A stretch of DNA of 64,000 bases from Parapedobacter deserti. GTDB lineage: Bacteria; Bacteroidota; Bacteroidia; Sphingobacteriales; Sphingobacteriaceae. The notes under the pieces were generated by a model. That model did not search any database and was not told where the DNA came from. It saw only the letters and a list, made by a program, of their open reading frames with translations. Position numbers and translations under genes: made by a program. Shown here piece after piece: positions 8,155-16,904 of the stretch (its first letter is position 1; the number at the start of each line of letters is the position of its first letter). Where the stretch lies: NCBI RefSeq assembly GCF_042646065.1, contig NZ_JBHRTA010000016.1, positions 124,001 through 188,000 on the forward strand. The letters are read 5' to 3'.

Positions 8155-9557
8155 GTCAGCCCGAAATAGCTCTTCGCATTGAAATAGCTGATATCCTGTA
8201 TGATCTTGCCCGTCCAGGCGATGTCGCTGGGCAAAAGCCCCTTTTCGATGTCTTCAGCAAAAAGGTTGCAAAGCAGCCGCCTGAAATACTCATGCCTAGA
8301 ATAGGACAGGAAACTTCGCGAGTCGGTTAGCATGCCCACAAAACAGCTGATGAGCCCAATGTTTGATAGGGTATTTATCTGGTGCGTCATGCCGTCTAGT
8401 TGGTCCAAAAACCACCATCCGGAACCAAATTGCATTTTTCCTTTCACCCCTTCACGCTGAAAGTTGCCCATCATCGCGGCAAACACCGCATTGTCGGACG
8501 GGTTGAGGTTATAAACCACCGTTTTGGCCAATCGGTCTTCTTCCTCCAACGCGTTGAAAAACTGTTGCATGGCCTCCGCTTGCCTGAAATCCCCGATCGA
8601 GTCATATCCTGTATCTGCTCCCAGCTCCCGTAGCTTCCTGCTATTGGTGTCGCGCAGTGGGCCGAGGTGAAATTGCTGTACCCAGCCTTTGTCATGGTAT
8701 AGTTTGCACAGCTCCGATAGGACCGCATAGGTAAAAGCCTCTTCGTGTTCGGCGGCAAGTCGGTCATCCCCGCTGAGCACCTGTTTGAACACCTCATTGA
8801 GAGAAATGGACGATGTACCCTTATGAGGCAAGTGACTCAGCCCGTGGTCGGCGATGCGGCAGCCCTGACTGTGGAAATAATATAATCGATTCCATAGTGC
8901 ATCCAACAAGGTGTCTATATCGACAATAGCCACTCCGCTGCTTGACTGCAACCGCTCAATATACTGCCGGTAAGCATCGCCCCGGCTGAGCTGGAACGCC
9001 TTGTCGGGCCTGAATGTCGGCAGTACTTTCGTCTGAAATCCCGATTTGCCGATGGCTTGGTGGTGCTTCAGGTCATCTGCCGGGTCATCTGTCGTACCCA
9101 CCATTTCTACACGGAAATGCCCAAGCAAACCTCGGGGCGAAAACCCCGGAGCCTGCAGTTGTGCCGTCGTGGTTTCGAAAATAGCGTCTGCATTATCCGG
9201 GCCTAAGAGCTCGTGGATACCGAACGGATTTTTCAGCTCCATATGAGTCCAATGGTACAGTGGATTGCGCAAAGTATAGGGCACCGCTTCGGCCCATTTC
9301 CGGAATTTATCGCGATCATCCGCGTCGCCAGTGATGTACCGCTCCGCAATACCCAAGGCACGCTGTGCCCGCCATTTGTAATGATCCCCAGCCAGCCAGA
9401 TGTCAGTGATGTTGCGGAAGTTCGCATCGGAAGCAACCACATCGGGGGGGAGGTGTGAATGGTAATCAATTATCGGCAATTCCTTTGCGTATTCGTGGTA
9501 AAGCCTAACCGCGGTATTCGACAGCAACAAGAAGTTATCGTGGAGGAAGTAAGCCAT
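8151..9557 (-). CDS. uxaC: glucuronate isomerase
   Basis: The product is 468 residues, matching UxaC length. MAYFLHDNFLLLSNTAVRLY at the N-terminus and IIDYHSHLPPD (amidohydrolase-superfamily HxH-like metal site) identify the family. It converts D-glucuronate to D-fructuronate (or D-galacturonate to tagaturonate) in the cytosol. I start at ATG 9557: an 11-residue upstream extension would overlap uxuA and is not part of the family. It is the last gene of an SDR-uxuA-uxaC run; the stop of uxuA is 22 bp before this start. Confidence 0.95.
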   Translation of the reverse strand: MAYFLHDNFLLLSNTAVRLYHEYAKELPIIDYHSHLPPDVVASDANFRNITDIWLAGDHYKWRAQRALGIAERYITGDADDRDKFRKWAEAVPYTLRNPLYHWTHMELKNPFGIHELLGPDNADAIFETTTAQLQAPGFSPRGLLGHFRVEMVGTTDDPADDLKHHQAIGKSGFQTKVLPTFRPDKAFQLSRGDAYRQYIERLQSSSGVAIVDIDTLLDALWNRLYYFHSQGCRIADHGLSHLPHKGTSSISLNEVFKQVLSGDDRLAAEHEEAFTYAVLSELCKLYHDKGWVQQFHLGPLRDTNSRKLRELGADTGYDSIGDFRQAEAMQQFFNALEEEDRLAKTVVYNLNPSDNAVFAAMMGNFQREGVKGKMQFGSGWWFLDQLDGMTHQINTLSNIGLISCFVGMLTDSRSFLSYSRHEYFRRLLCNLFAEDIEKGLLPSDIAWTGKIIQDISYFNAKSYFGLT

Positions 9558-9579
9558 AATTATTCGGTTCGTGTAGCAA

Positions 9580-10749
9580 TTATTGTCCAAGAATTCCTAA
9601 TTCCAGCCCCCGCAGCTCTGCCAGTCCCCGAAGACGGCCTATGGCGGAATAGCCTGGAGCAGTGGTTTTTTGCAAGTCGTCCAACATTTGGTGACCATGG
9701 TCTGGCCGGAATGGGATTGCTTGATCCCTCCGTTGATTTTCCGCCGTCAATGCGTTCATCAACGTATACATATTGACATCACCGTCCAAGTGATCAGCCT
9801 CAAAAAAGTTGCCCTGATCATCTTTCTTTACATTACGCAAGTGCGCAAAATAAACCCGCTCCTTCACCGCGTCAAAAATGGCCGGGATGTCATTCGATAC
9901 GCCAGCACCCAACGAGCCCGTACAGAAGCAGATGCCATTGAACGGCTTATCCAGCTCACGGATAATGTACAGCAGGTCTTCTTTGCTGCTGGCAATGCGC
10001 GGCAACCCCAGGATGGGATAAGGAGGGTCGTCGGGGTGAATGGTCATCCGGATACCGCTTTCCTCACAAACGTCCGCAATAGCCGATAGAAACCAAATCA
10101 GGTTTCGGCGAAGACCGTCGAAACCGATGGCGCCATATTCGCGGATACTCTCACGCAGTTCGTCCAACTCGATGCTGCGCTCGCCCGGAATACCCATCAG
10201 GATATTGCTGTTCAGCAACTCGATTTGCTGCTGCGTATACACGTCAAACCGCTTTTCGGCTTCCTCCTTTATTTCCTCCGAATAGTCCTGCTCAGCTCCC
10301 GCCCTTTTCAAGACAAACAAGTCGAATACGGCCAAATCATTCCAGTTGAAATACAACGCCTTTGAACCGTCCTTCATCTGTAGATCGAGTTGCGTGCGCG
10401 TCCAGTCCAAGACCGGCATGAAGTTGTAGCAAACGGTCTTGATGCCTTCCTGGGAAAGGTTTCGCAAGCTTTGCCGATAATTATCAAGGTATTGCTCCGC
10501 ATCAGGCCTGCGCGTTTTAATGGCTTCGTGCACCGGCAGGCTTTCTACCACACTCCAGGTAAGCCCCGCAGCTTCTATCTCGGCCCTGCGCTCACGGATA
10601 TCCTGCAGCGGCCACACGTCACCGTGCGGTATATGATGGAGCGCCGTAACGATGCCTGTGGCGCCGGCCTGTTTGATGTCTTGCAGGGAAACCGAGTCAG
10701 CAGGTCCATACCACCTCCAAGTTTGTTCAAGTTTTTTGATCATTTGCAT
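9580..10749 (-). CDS. uxuA: mannonate dehydratase
   Basis: The product is 389 residues, typical of UxuA. The N-terminal region LEQTWRWYGPADSVSLQDI and the ALHHIPHG and MTIHPDDPP segments match the family; HPDDPP contributes metal ligands. It removes water from D-mannonate to give 2-keto-3-deoxy-D-gluconate, using a divalent metal in a TIM barrel. The start could be ATG 10749 or ATG 10743. It sits between the SDR-type mannonate oxidoreductase and uxaC, giving all three glucuronate-branch steps in one strand-consistent cluster. Confidence 0.95.
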   Translation of the reverse strand: MQMIKKLEQTWRWYGPADSVSLQDIKQAGATGIVTALHHIPHGDVWPLQDIRERRAEIEAAGLTWSVVESLPVHEAIKTRRPDAEQYLDNYRQSLRNLSQEGIKTVCYNFMPVLDWTRTQLDLQMKDGSKALYFNWNDLAVFDLFVLKRAGAEQDYSEEIKEEAEKRFDVYTQQQIELLNSNILMGIPGERSIELDELRESIREYGAIGFDGLRRNLIWFLSAIADVCEESGIRMTIHPDDPPYPILGLPRIASSKEDLLYIIRELDKPFNGICFCTGSLGAGVSNDIPAIFDAVKERVYFAHLRNVKKDDQGNFFEADHLDGDVNMYTLMNALTAENQRRDQAIPFRPDHGHQMLDDLQKTTAPGYSAIGRLRGLAELRGLELGILGQ

Positions 10750-10764
10750 TCATTTTATTGGTCT

Positions 10765-10789
10765 CAGCCGTCAGCTAACAGCCTTCAGC
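10765..10789. repeat. imperfect 11-bp direct repeat in the uxuA leader
   Basis: CAGCCGTCAGC and CAGCCTTCAGC are separated by three bases in the 164-base gap between uxuA and the SDR gene. The rest of the gap (about 10790-10913) is strikingly pyrimidine-rich on this strand. No function is assigned. Confidence 0.35.
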
Positions 10790-10913
10790 GTTATCCTTCC
10801 TCGTTGTTGCTCCTTAATCGTCAATCTCGATTCTTTGCGCTTCATTTTCCAACTTATCCTCTCCGTTGCCTGATTCCCTTGCTCGCCGGCTTTCTTCATT
10901 CACTTAGCCACTT

Positions 10914-11735
10914 TCACACCCCACTCCACGCGTTAAATCCACCGTCTACCAAAATGGTTTCGCCGGTGATAAAACCTGAAGCATCACTCAATAAAAAAAT
11001 CAACGCCCCGGTCAGCTCTTCCGGCGCGCCAAGCCTGCCGTAGGCTGTATTATTTACGAAGCGCTGTGCCCGGTCGGTGTACGATCCATCTGAGTTGGTG
11101 AGCAGCGTGCGGTTTTGCTCCGTGAGGAATACACCTGGCGCAATAGCATTGACACGCACCTTGTCGCCGTATCGTTGCGCCAACTCTACAGCCATCCATT
11201 TAGTATAGCCCTCAACCGCGCATTTAGCCATATTGTAGCCCATCACCCGGGTGATTGCCTGCTGCGCGGCCAGCGACGAGATATTCACGATGGATCCTTT
11301 GCCTTTCTCTGCGATTACCCTTCCAAATATCTGCGTAGGTATCACTGTTCCGAATAAGTTCAGCTCGACCGCCCTTTGGGTATCGGCAATACTGGTATCA
11401 AATAAGTTTTGTTCAGGACCGATCGTCGCTCCCGGGATGTTTCCGCCTGCCGCGTTAACCAACCCATCGATCGTGCCCCACGCGTCCAATATTTCGTTTT
11501 TCGCCCGCTGTAGGGCCTGTTCGTCCAGCACATCGGTGATGACAGCCATCGCCTCGCCCCCAGAGGACGTAATGGCAGCAACGCGAGCCTCAGCGCGCTC
11601 CCGGTTGCGCCCCAGCACAGCCACCTTGGCTCCCGCTGCAGCGGTAGCAAGCGCAAAAGACTCCCCCAAAACCCCCGTGGCACCGGTAATTACCACTACC
11701 TTGCCAGCTAACGAAAACTGCTGTATTCCTTCCAT
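10914..11735 (-). CDS. SDR oxidoreductase, fructuronate reductase (mannonate oxidoreductase) type
   Basis: This 273-residue classical SDR has TGATGVLG (residues 18-25), NAAGG, and the catalytic YNMAK motif. SDR proteins of this type next to uxuA in Bacteroidota and Firmicutes act as D-mannonate oxidoreductases, taking the place of the unrelated long-chain UxuB. The expected reaction is NADH-dependent reduction of D-fructuronate to D-mannonate, linking UxaC to UxuA; this rests on context plus family. The ATG at 11735 fits the family better than a 12-residue extension from 11771. A 164-base gap separates it from uxuA. Confidence 0.85.
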   Translation of the reverse strand: MEGIQQFSLAGKVVVITGATGVLGESFALATAAAGAKVAVLGRNRERAEARVAAITSSGGEAMAVITDVLDEQALQRAKNEILDAWGTIDGLVNAAGGNIPGATIGPEQNLFDTSIADTQRAVELNLFGTVIPTQIFGRVIAEKGKGSIVNISSLAAQQAITRVMGYNMAKCAVEGYTKWMAVELAQRYGDKVRVNAIAPGVFLTEQNRTLLTNSDGSYTDRAQRFVNNTAYGRLGAPEELTGALIFLLSDASGFITGETILVDGGFNAWSGV

Positions 11736-11916
11736 AATAATAATTAAAGGTCTATCGTTTCTAAACTCCAATATTAGTCAAAATTGGGCTTACCCACACA
11801 CCTTTTTCCGGGAAATATCTACGAAAACGTTGTAGCACTGGTTTTCGAAAAAATGGCCAAAGCCATTCATTTACAAATTTTTAACATTTTTATTTTAAGA
11901 TGTCGTTTTAAAGCGA

Positions 11917-11924
11917 TACTTTTG
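11917..11924 (+). promoter_or_regulatory. Bacteroidota -7 promoter element of the HU gene (TACTTTTG)
   Basis: TACTTTTG matches TAnnTTTG; the upstream region is AT-rich with TTTTA near the -33 position. Predicted leader length is about 57 bases. It probably drives HU, the TPR gene and the small ribosomal-type gene. Confidence 0.6.
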
Positions 11925-11984
11925 CATCCCCAACAAGGAGAGGGCTTACGTGTTGAAAAATAAATAATTACAAAAAATATAGAT

Positions 11985-12269
11985 ATGACTAAAGCAGAAA
12001 TTATCGCAGAGATCTCTAATAAGACAGGGTTAGAGAAAGTAGATGTTCAGGAAACGGTAGAAGCCTTTTTTAAAGTGGTAAAAAATGCGATGGTTAGTGG
12101 AGAGAATGTTTATGTAAGGGGTTTCGGTAGTTTTGTCGTGAAAAAAAGAGCGGAAAAAACCGCACGCAATATCTCAAAGAATACCGCAATCATTATCCCT
12201 GCGCACTTCGTGCCTACATTTAAGCCGGCAAAGACCTTTGTCGAAAAAGTAAAGGCAGGCAATAAATAA
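11985..12269 (+). CDS. HU-family DNA-binding protein
   Basis: A 94-residue protein with the HU/IHF fold: an N-terminal helical dimer part (MTKAEIIAEISNKTGLEK), then VYVRGFGSFVVKKR and the DNA-wrapping arm, with FKPAKTFVEKV at the C-terminus. HU proteins bend and compact DNA as dimers. The arm proline lies within AHFVPTF, a variant of the usual RNPxT region, as is common for Bacteroidota HU paralogues. The gene is followed after 37 bp by the TPR gene, and the HU-TPR-small protein-RNase G order is conserved in this group as I recall it. Confidence 0.95.
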   Translation: MTKAEIIAEISNKTGLEKVDVQETVEAFFKVVKNAMVSGENVYVRGFGSFVVKKRAEKTARNISKNTAIIIPAHFVPTFKPAKTFVEKVKAGNK

Positions 12270-12306
12270 TTTCTGCTCCCTTCCGGGCAATTTATCATAC
12301 CCAACT

Positions 12307-13140
12307 ATGCAGCAAAGGACCAAACAGATAGCCGCCGTCGCCCTTACTATTTCACTTATGGGGTTTCTTTTGGCGCAACCTATCAAAGGTTTGGTCAACG
12401 AAGATAAAAGCGATGCGGCCAACACCGGGGCTTCGCAATTGGTCACCCTCGAGTCGGTTTCCCAGCAGGCTAAACAAGGGCTTAATGCTAATATTATTAA
12501 GGATATCTCGGATATAGAGCGTCAACTGCAGGCCGCCTCGGACACCGAAAAAGTCAGCCTGTTGCAACAGCTGGCATCAAAGTGGGACGATGTAAACAGG
12601 CCCGCTCCACTTGGTTTCGTTTACGAGGAGCTGGCGAATCTTGAATCCAGGTTTGAGTACTGGCTGAACGCGGGTAATGCGTATCGCACGTCATACACCA
12701 ATATGCAGGATACGCTGGCGGCAAGAGCGCTCAATGAAAAGGCAATACATGCATACCAAAGAGCCCTGGAGCTTGACGCGGATAACCTGGACGCAAAAAC
12801 AGGGCTCGGAAGTGCTTACGTAAGCGGCACGAACAACCCTATGGCTGGAATCGCACTCCTGCAGGAAGTGGTTAAAGCTGACCCCTCGCATATCGAAGCA
12901 AACAAGAGCTTAGGACTGTTCTCGATGCAGTCGCGCCAGTTCGACCGTGCTATCGACCGCTTTAAAACCGTCGTGTCATTACAGCCGGACGCTGAATCTT
13001 ATTTTTACCTAGCCACAAGCTACGAAAACATCGGGTTGAAACGGGAGGCTATCGCTGCTTATGAAAACAGCCGCGATCTTGCTGCCGACCCAACTCTCAC
13101 TCAGTTCATCAATCGGAAAATCGACGAATTGAGTAAGTAA
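12307..13140 (+). CDS. tetratricopeptide-repeat protein, membrane-anchored
   Basis: The product is 277 residues. An N-terminal hydrophobic helix (about 8-28) could be a signal anchor or uncleaved signal. A Gln/Ala-rich helical linker follows, and from about residue 135 there are at least three TPR units (AIHAYQRALELDADNLDAKT, AGIALLQEVVKADPSHIEAN, AIDRFKTVVSLQPDAES). TPRs mediate protein-protein contacts. It lies 37 bp after HU and 33 bp before the 29-residue ribosomal-type gene. Its partner is unknown; cell-envelope localisation is inferred from the N-terminal helix. Confidence 0.85.
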   Translation: MQQRTKQIAAVALTISLMGFLLAQPIKGLVNEDKSDAANTGASQLVTLESVSQQAKQGLNANIIKDISDIERQLQAASDTEKVSLLQQLASKWDDVNRPAPLGFVYEELANLESRFEYWLNAGNAYRTSYTNMQDTLAARALNEKAIHAYQRALELDADNLDAKTGLGSAYVSGTNNPMAGIALLQEVVKADPSHIEANKSLGLFSMQSRQFDRAIDRFKTVVSLQPDAESYFYLATSYENIGLKREAIAAYENSRDLAADPTLTQFINRKIDELSK

Positions 13141-13173
13141 TCATTATATTATTCATTTAAAAAAATTTAAGCT

Positions 13174-13263
13174 ATGCCAAGCGGAAAGAAAAGAAAAAGA
13201 CACAAAATGGCTACCCACAAGCGTAAAAAACGTTTAAGAAAAAACAGGCATAAGAAGAAATAG
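13174..13263 (+). CDS. AURKAIP1/COX24-domain small ribosomal-type protein (29 aa)
   Basis: This is a 29-residue, extremely basic protein (MPSGKKRKRHKM, then ATHKRKKRLRKNRHKKK) that is easily missed because of its size. The KRKRHKM...HKRKKRLRKNRHKKK pattern matches the AURKAIP1/COX24 family, which includes actinobacterial bS22 and mitochondrial mS38, both small-subunit ribosomal proteins. I therefore infer a ribosome-associated role. It lies 33 bp after the TPR gene and 191 bp before the RNase G start. An A-rich stretch precedes the ATG, as is usual in Bacteroidota where Shine-Dalgarno sequences are rare. Confidence 0.85.
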   Translation: MPSGKKRKRHKMATHKRKKRLRKNRHKKK

Positions 13264-13454
13264 CCCTTCCTGACACAGGTACCCACTTCTGGCATGGGGT
13301 ATATAAATGAACGTGATTTCACCATCGAACTCTGCCTCATTTAACACGACCAGAAGAATTGGGTGTGTTGGTTAATTAAACGTTTTATTGTTTTATTCGA
13401 AGCGGTGCATTGGCTGCATTAGCCACTTGTCCGCTTTGCAAAAAAAAGTAGCTG
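13264..13454 (+). other. 191-base gap before the RNase G gene
   Basis: No reading frame is supported. A CCGCTTTG sequence at about 13432-13439 resembles the TTTG half of a -7 element but lacks the TA. RNase E/G genes can regulate themselves through their 5' leader, but I see no clear structure here. Confidence 0.3.
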
Positions 13455-15008
13455 TTGATAAAGGAGTTAATCATCGATTCAGCTCCCGATAAGGGAGTTA
13501 CTATCGCTTTACTTCAGGATAAACAGCTTGTAGAGCTCAACAAGGAACAGGTAAACAACAACTACGCTGTAGGTGATATTTATCTCGGCAGGATAAAAAA
13601 GATAATGCCCGGCCTCAACGCCGCCTTCGTGGATGTTGGATATTCCAAGGACGCTTTCCTGCATTACCTCGACTTGGGGCCTCAGGTCCAGTCGCTCATC
13701 AAGCTCACCAAACTGGTAAAGAACGGCAGTTACAAAGAAAAACTGCTTGATAGTCTAAAGTTAGAAAAAGACATCAACAAGGCGGGAAAAATTTCAGAGG
13801 TGTTGTCCCGCAACATGTTGCTGCCGGTCCAGATAGCAAAAGAGCCCATCTCTACCAAGGGGCCCCGGCTGAGCTCAGACCTGTCCATTGCGGGCCGGTA
13901 TGTGGTATTGGTACCGTTTTCCAGCGCCGTATCTATCTCAAAGCGTATAAAAGGAAATGCGGAGCGCAGTCGGCTCAAAAAAATCGTAGAAAGCATCAAG
14001 CCGTCCAATTTCGGCGTCATCATCCGGACGGTTTCGGAAGGTAAGGGAGTAGCTGAGCTACAAAAGGATTTACTGGATCTCATTTCCAAGTGGGAAGTGC
14101 TAACCAGCCGCTTACGCTCAACAGAACCCTCGCAGAAAGTGCTTGGGGAGATGGACCGTACTTCTACCATCCTCAGGGACATCCTTACCGATGAGTTTTC
14201 ACATATCCATGTGAATGACCCGGCCATCTATGAGGAAACACGGTCCTACGTGCAGGAGATTTCACCTGACTTAGAAAAGATCGTAAAGCTGTATAAGCAT
14301 AAGGAGCCCATTTTCGAACATTTCGGTGTGGAGCGGCAAATCAAAGCGGCCTTCGGCAAGACGGTAAACCTGCACGGCGGAGCTTACCTTGTCATCGAAC
14401 ATACGGAGGCGCTGCACGTCATTGACGTCAATAGCGGCAACCGAACGGCCAACAAGGAAAATCAGGAAGAAAACGCACTTCAGGTAAACATGGAAGCGGC
14501 TAAGGAGATTGCGCGTCAATTGCGTCTCCGTGACATGGGGGGAATCGTGGTCATTGATTTCATCGACATGCACAAGCCCGCTAACCGCAAAGAGCTACAT
14601 GCGTTTCTTAAGCAATGCATGGCAGCAGACCGCGCGCGGCATACGATACTACCCCCCAGCAAGTTCGGCTTGGTACAGATTACCCGGCAGCGGGTGCGGC
14701 CCGAAATGAACATCGTTACCAACGAAAAATGCCCGGCCTGCGACGGTACAGGCGAAATCCGCTCAAGCATCGTTTTGATGGATGATATTGAAAACAACCT
14801 CAGCTTTATCCTCCAAGAGCAGAACGAAAAGGACATTACGCTGTGTGTTCATCCGTATATCTATGCCTTTATCAAGTCCGGCTTTATTTCCCGTCGGATG
14901 AAATGGTATTTCAAATTCGGGAGATGGATCAAGGTAAAACCGGTTGCATCCTATTACCTGACCGAGTTCCATTTCTTCAACGGCAAGGACGTAGAAATCA
15001 AGTTGTAA
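13455..15008 (+). CDS. rng: ribonuclease E/G family endoribonuclease (RNase G)
   Basis: The 517-residue product has the RNase G layout: an S1 RNA-binding domain interrupting an RNase H-like fold (YLGRIKKIMPGLNAAFVDVG), the DNase I-like catalytic part with VIDVNSG and VVIDFIDM aspartates, and the zinc-link CPAC (NEKCPACDGTGEI, about 422-434). It cleaves single-stranded AU-rich RNA and matures rRNA. It lacks the long degradosome tail of RNase E. The start is TTG 13455: the in-frame codon before it is CTG, then a stop, and the family N-terminus MIKELIIDS fits exactly. A weak AAGGAG lies just inside the gene. Confidence 0.93.
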   Translation: MIKELIIDSAPDKGVTIALLQDKQLVELNKEQVNNNYAVGDIYLGRIKKIMPGLNAAFVDVGYSKDAFLHYLDLGPQVQSLIKLTKLVKNGSYKEKLLDSLKLEKDINKAGKISEVLSRNMLLPVQIAKEPISTKGPRLSSDLSIAGRYVVLVPFSSAVSISKRIKGNAERSRLKKIVESIKPSNFGVIIRTVSEGKGVAELQKDLLDLISKWEVLTSRLRSTEPSQKVLGEMDRTSTILRDILTDEFSHIHVNDPAIYEETRSYVQEISPDLEKIVKLYKHKEPIFEHFGVERQIKAAFGKTVNLHGGAYLVIEHTEALHVIDVNSGNRTANKENQEENALQVNMEAAKEIARQLRLRDMGGIVVIDFIDMHKPANRKELHAFLKQCMAADRARHTILPPSKFGLVQITRQRVRPEMNIVTNEKCPACDGTGEIRSSIVLMDDIENNLSFILQEQNEKDITLCVHPYIYAFIKSGFISRRMKWYFKFGRWIKVKPVASYYLTEFHFFNGKDVEIKL

Positions 15009-15046
15009 ACATAGCAACGCGGGGCGGCAGGATGATAATTGGCAAA

Positions 15047-15079
15047 CACAATCGGTGCTAAATTGCGCAACCGATTGTG
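15047..15079. terminator. inverted repeat between convergent rng and miaA, possible terminator
   Basis: CACAATCGGT (15047-15056) and ACCGATTGTG (15070-15079) form a perfect 10-bp stem with a 13-base loop. It lies between the ends of two convergent genes. Only TTTG follows on the minus strand and no T-run on the plus strand, so termination is plausible but unproven. Confidence 0.45.
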
Positions 15080-15105
15080 CTGCTGAGATAATCCATAAGG
15101 TCAGG

Positions 15106-16002
15106 TTACCGGAGCCAGGATGCCAATATAAAGGTGCACTGTTCTTCAACCGGACCTTCCTTCAACCACTGAATCCTTATTCCGTCTTTCTCCATCTTCC
15201 GAAAGTAGGTCATTTGCCGCTTGGCGTAACGGTGGATTTCGGTGTTGAGCCGGGCAAAAAACGTCGGATAATCCAGTTCGCCCAACAAGTACTGGGTAGT
15301 GAATTTGTATTCAAGGCCATAATACTTCAGTCGCTCGGCGGGTACTCCTTTTTGCAGCAGCCCTCTTACCTCATCCACCAAGCCGGCATCGAGGCGCTGC
15401 TGGAGCCGGTTCGTGATTCTTTGGCGGCGCTGTTCAACCGGAGGGTTTAGCCCGAAAACGACGGCTTTCGGAATAGCCGTCTGCATGGGCAGGGCGTTTG
15501 CCTCACACCAATGAGCTATTTCTACCGCCCGAATCACCCGCTTGCGGGTGCTGACGTCGGCGGTAAACCCAGTTGGAAGCACCAGCTGGCCCAGCCGCAC
15601 CCGCAGCGCTTCGATCGACATAACCGCCAGCTCCGATCGCAAGGCAGGGTTTACGGGCACATCGCTGTAGGCAAAGTCTTGTATCACGGATTGGATATAT
15701 AGTCCGGTACCGCCACATAAAATCGGCTGCTTCCCCGCTGCACAGATGGTATCAAGGGCTTTCCGGAAATCTTCTCGGTACTGAGACACATGGTATACAT
15801 CCCCCGCTTCACGGATATCGATGAGGCGGTGGGACACATCGCCATAGACATCAAGATCCTTACCGGTGCCTACGTCCATCCCGCGAAACACCTGCCGGGA
15901 GTCTGCGCTGATGATGACCCCGTTTATTCGCTTGGCCACCTCCACAGACAATCGTGTCTTGCCAGACGCCGTGGGGCCGAGGATGACCAGCAGCTTTTTC
16001 AT
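15106..16002 (-). CDS. miaA: tRNA dimethylallyltransferase
   Basis: This 298-residue protein begins MKKLLVILGPTASGKTRLSV, with the P-loop at residues 9-16, and continues with the MiaA signatures IISADSRQVFRGMDVGTGK and VDEVRGLLQKG. It adds a dimethylallyl group to N6 of adenosine 37 in tRNAs that read codons starting with U, which stabilises decoding. It is 18 bp downstream of an unrecognised conserved gene on the same strand. It converges with rng. Confidence 0.96.
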   Translation of the reverse strand: MKKLLVILGPTASGKTRLSVEVAKRINGVIISADSRQVFRGMDVGTGKDLDVYGDVSHRLIDIREAGDVYHVSQYREDFRKALDTICAAGKQPILCGGTGLYIQSVIQDFAYSDVPVNPALRSELAVMSIEALRVRLGQLVLPTGFTADVSTRKRVIRAVEIAHWCEANALPMQTAIPKAVVFGLNPPVEQRRQRITNRLQQRLDAGLVDEVRGLLQKGVPAERLKYYGLEYKFTTQYLLGELDYPTFFARLNTEIHRYAKRQMTYFRKMEKDGIRIQWLKEGPVEEQCTFILASWLR

Positions 16003-16020
16003 CCGAAATGCAGCTTGTTC

Positions 16021-16821
16021 TTATACGCTTTTCACCAGCTTAATGCTGCCGGCACTATACACAGGGTTGTATCCGCGCTTCCTGCGCTCTTCAATTGACT
16101 TATTCGCAATATCTGGAGGAAGCGTACTTTCATAATACCGTTTCATGGTGCGCGTGTCTACCCAAAACACCTGGGGTTCGATTTCACCAACGATTATGAA
16201 GCCTGTATTGCGGTAACTGCTGCCGTCCGACCAGTCCTTGTCGGCATAAGTCATGATGTCTCCCGGCATGAATTCCTGTTCGAAGGCGTCAAGCAGCTTG
16301 CTGAAGCCGCCCACTACCTGGAGACCCTGCTTATGGCAAAACCGGAGCAGCTCATAAGATCGATAGTTTTCCGGCTTGCCTTCCATCTTCCGCCCCCCGC
16401 TGAAGACAGCAGCCGCCACTAACTCCCCTTGGTGATACAAACCATATCGATATTTACCCGGTAAGGACACCTGCAGGTGGTGCTCCTCCTGGAAAGCCAA
16501 TGCAGTGGGTTTATCTATACGCGCAGCCACGGTGTTCCTCGCATGGATGCGCCGCGCCTGACCGCCCAAAGCAGCCAACCGACTGAGCAAAATGTCCGGC
16601 TTTGTAATCCATAGGTCCTCATCGACATGGATACAGCGCGTCCCGTTACTTACCGTTACTCGCCTTTCTGCACCACTAAGGTAATATACAACGCTGATGG
16701 GCAGATCTTCGGCATATAAAAAGCAGATGCTTTCCGAGAGCGCCTTTAGCTCAAATTCCGTATGCAGCCGGCCTTGCAAAGCCGTAAGGAACTTATAAAA
16801 CGAACTGTTGATGTTAAACAT
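16021..16821 (-). CDS. unrecognised protein, adjacent to miaA
   Basis: I do not recognise this 266-residue protein with confidence. It is soluble, with no signal peptide or membrane helix. A central part has a beta-rich GKYRYGLYHQGELVAAAVFSGG segment followed by ENYRSYELLRFCHKQGLQVVGGFSKLL and DIMTYADKDWSDGSSYRNTGF. This resembles, from memory, a domain found at the C-terminus of some phage and homing-endonuclease-associated proteins, but no nuclease motif (GIY-YIG, LAGLIDADG, HNH) is visible. The 18-bp spacing to miaA suggests co-transcription. I recall similar miaA neighbours in other Sphingobacteriaceae, but cannot check it here. Confidence 0.75.
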   Translation of the reverse strand: MFNINSSFYKFLTALQGRLHTEFELKALSESICFLYAEDLPISVVYYLSGAERRVTVSNGTRCIHVDEDLWITKPDILLSRLAALGGQARRIHARNTVAARIDKPTALAFQEEHHLQVSLPGKYRYGLYHQGELVAAAVFSGGRKMEGKPENYRSYELLRFCHKQGLQVVGGFSKLLDAFEQEFMPGDIMTYADKDWSDGSSYRNTGFIIVGEIEPQVFWVDTRTMKRYYESTLPPDIANKSIEERRKRGYNPVYSAGSIKLVKSV

Positions 16822-16904
16822 GAAACAGGTTAATGAAACACAAAAATCACAAAAATTCCAAGAGATAGCTATTTTTTGTGCAAATTAGCGATATTCGTTT
16901 TCAT

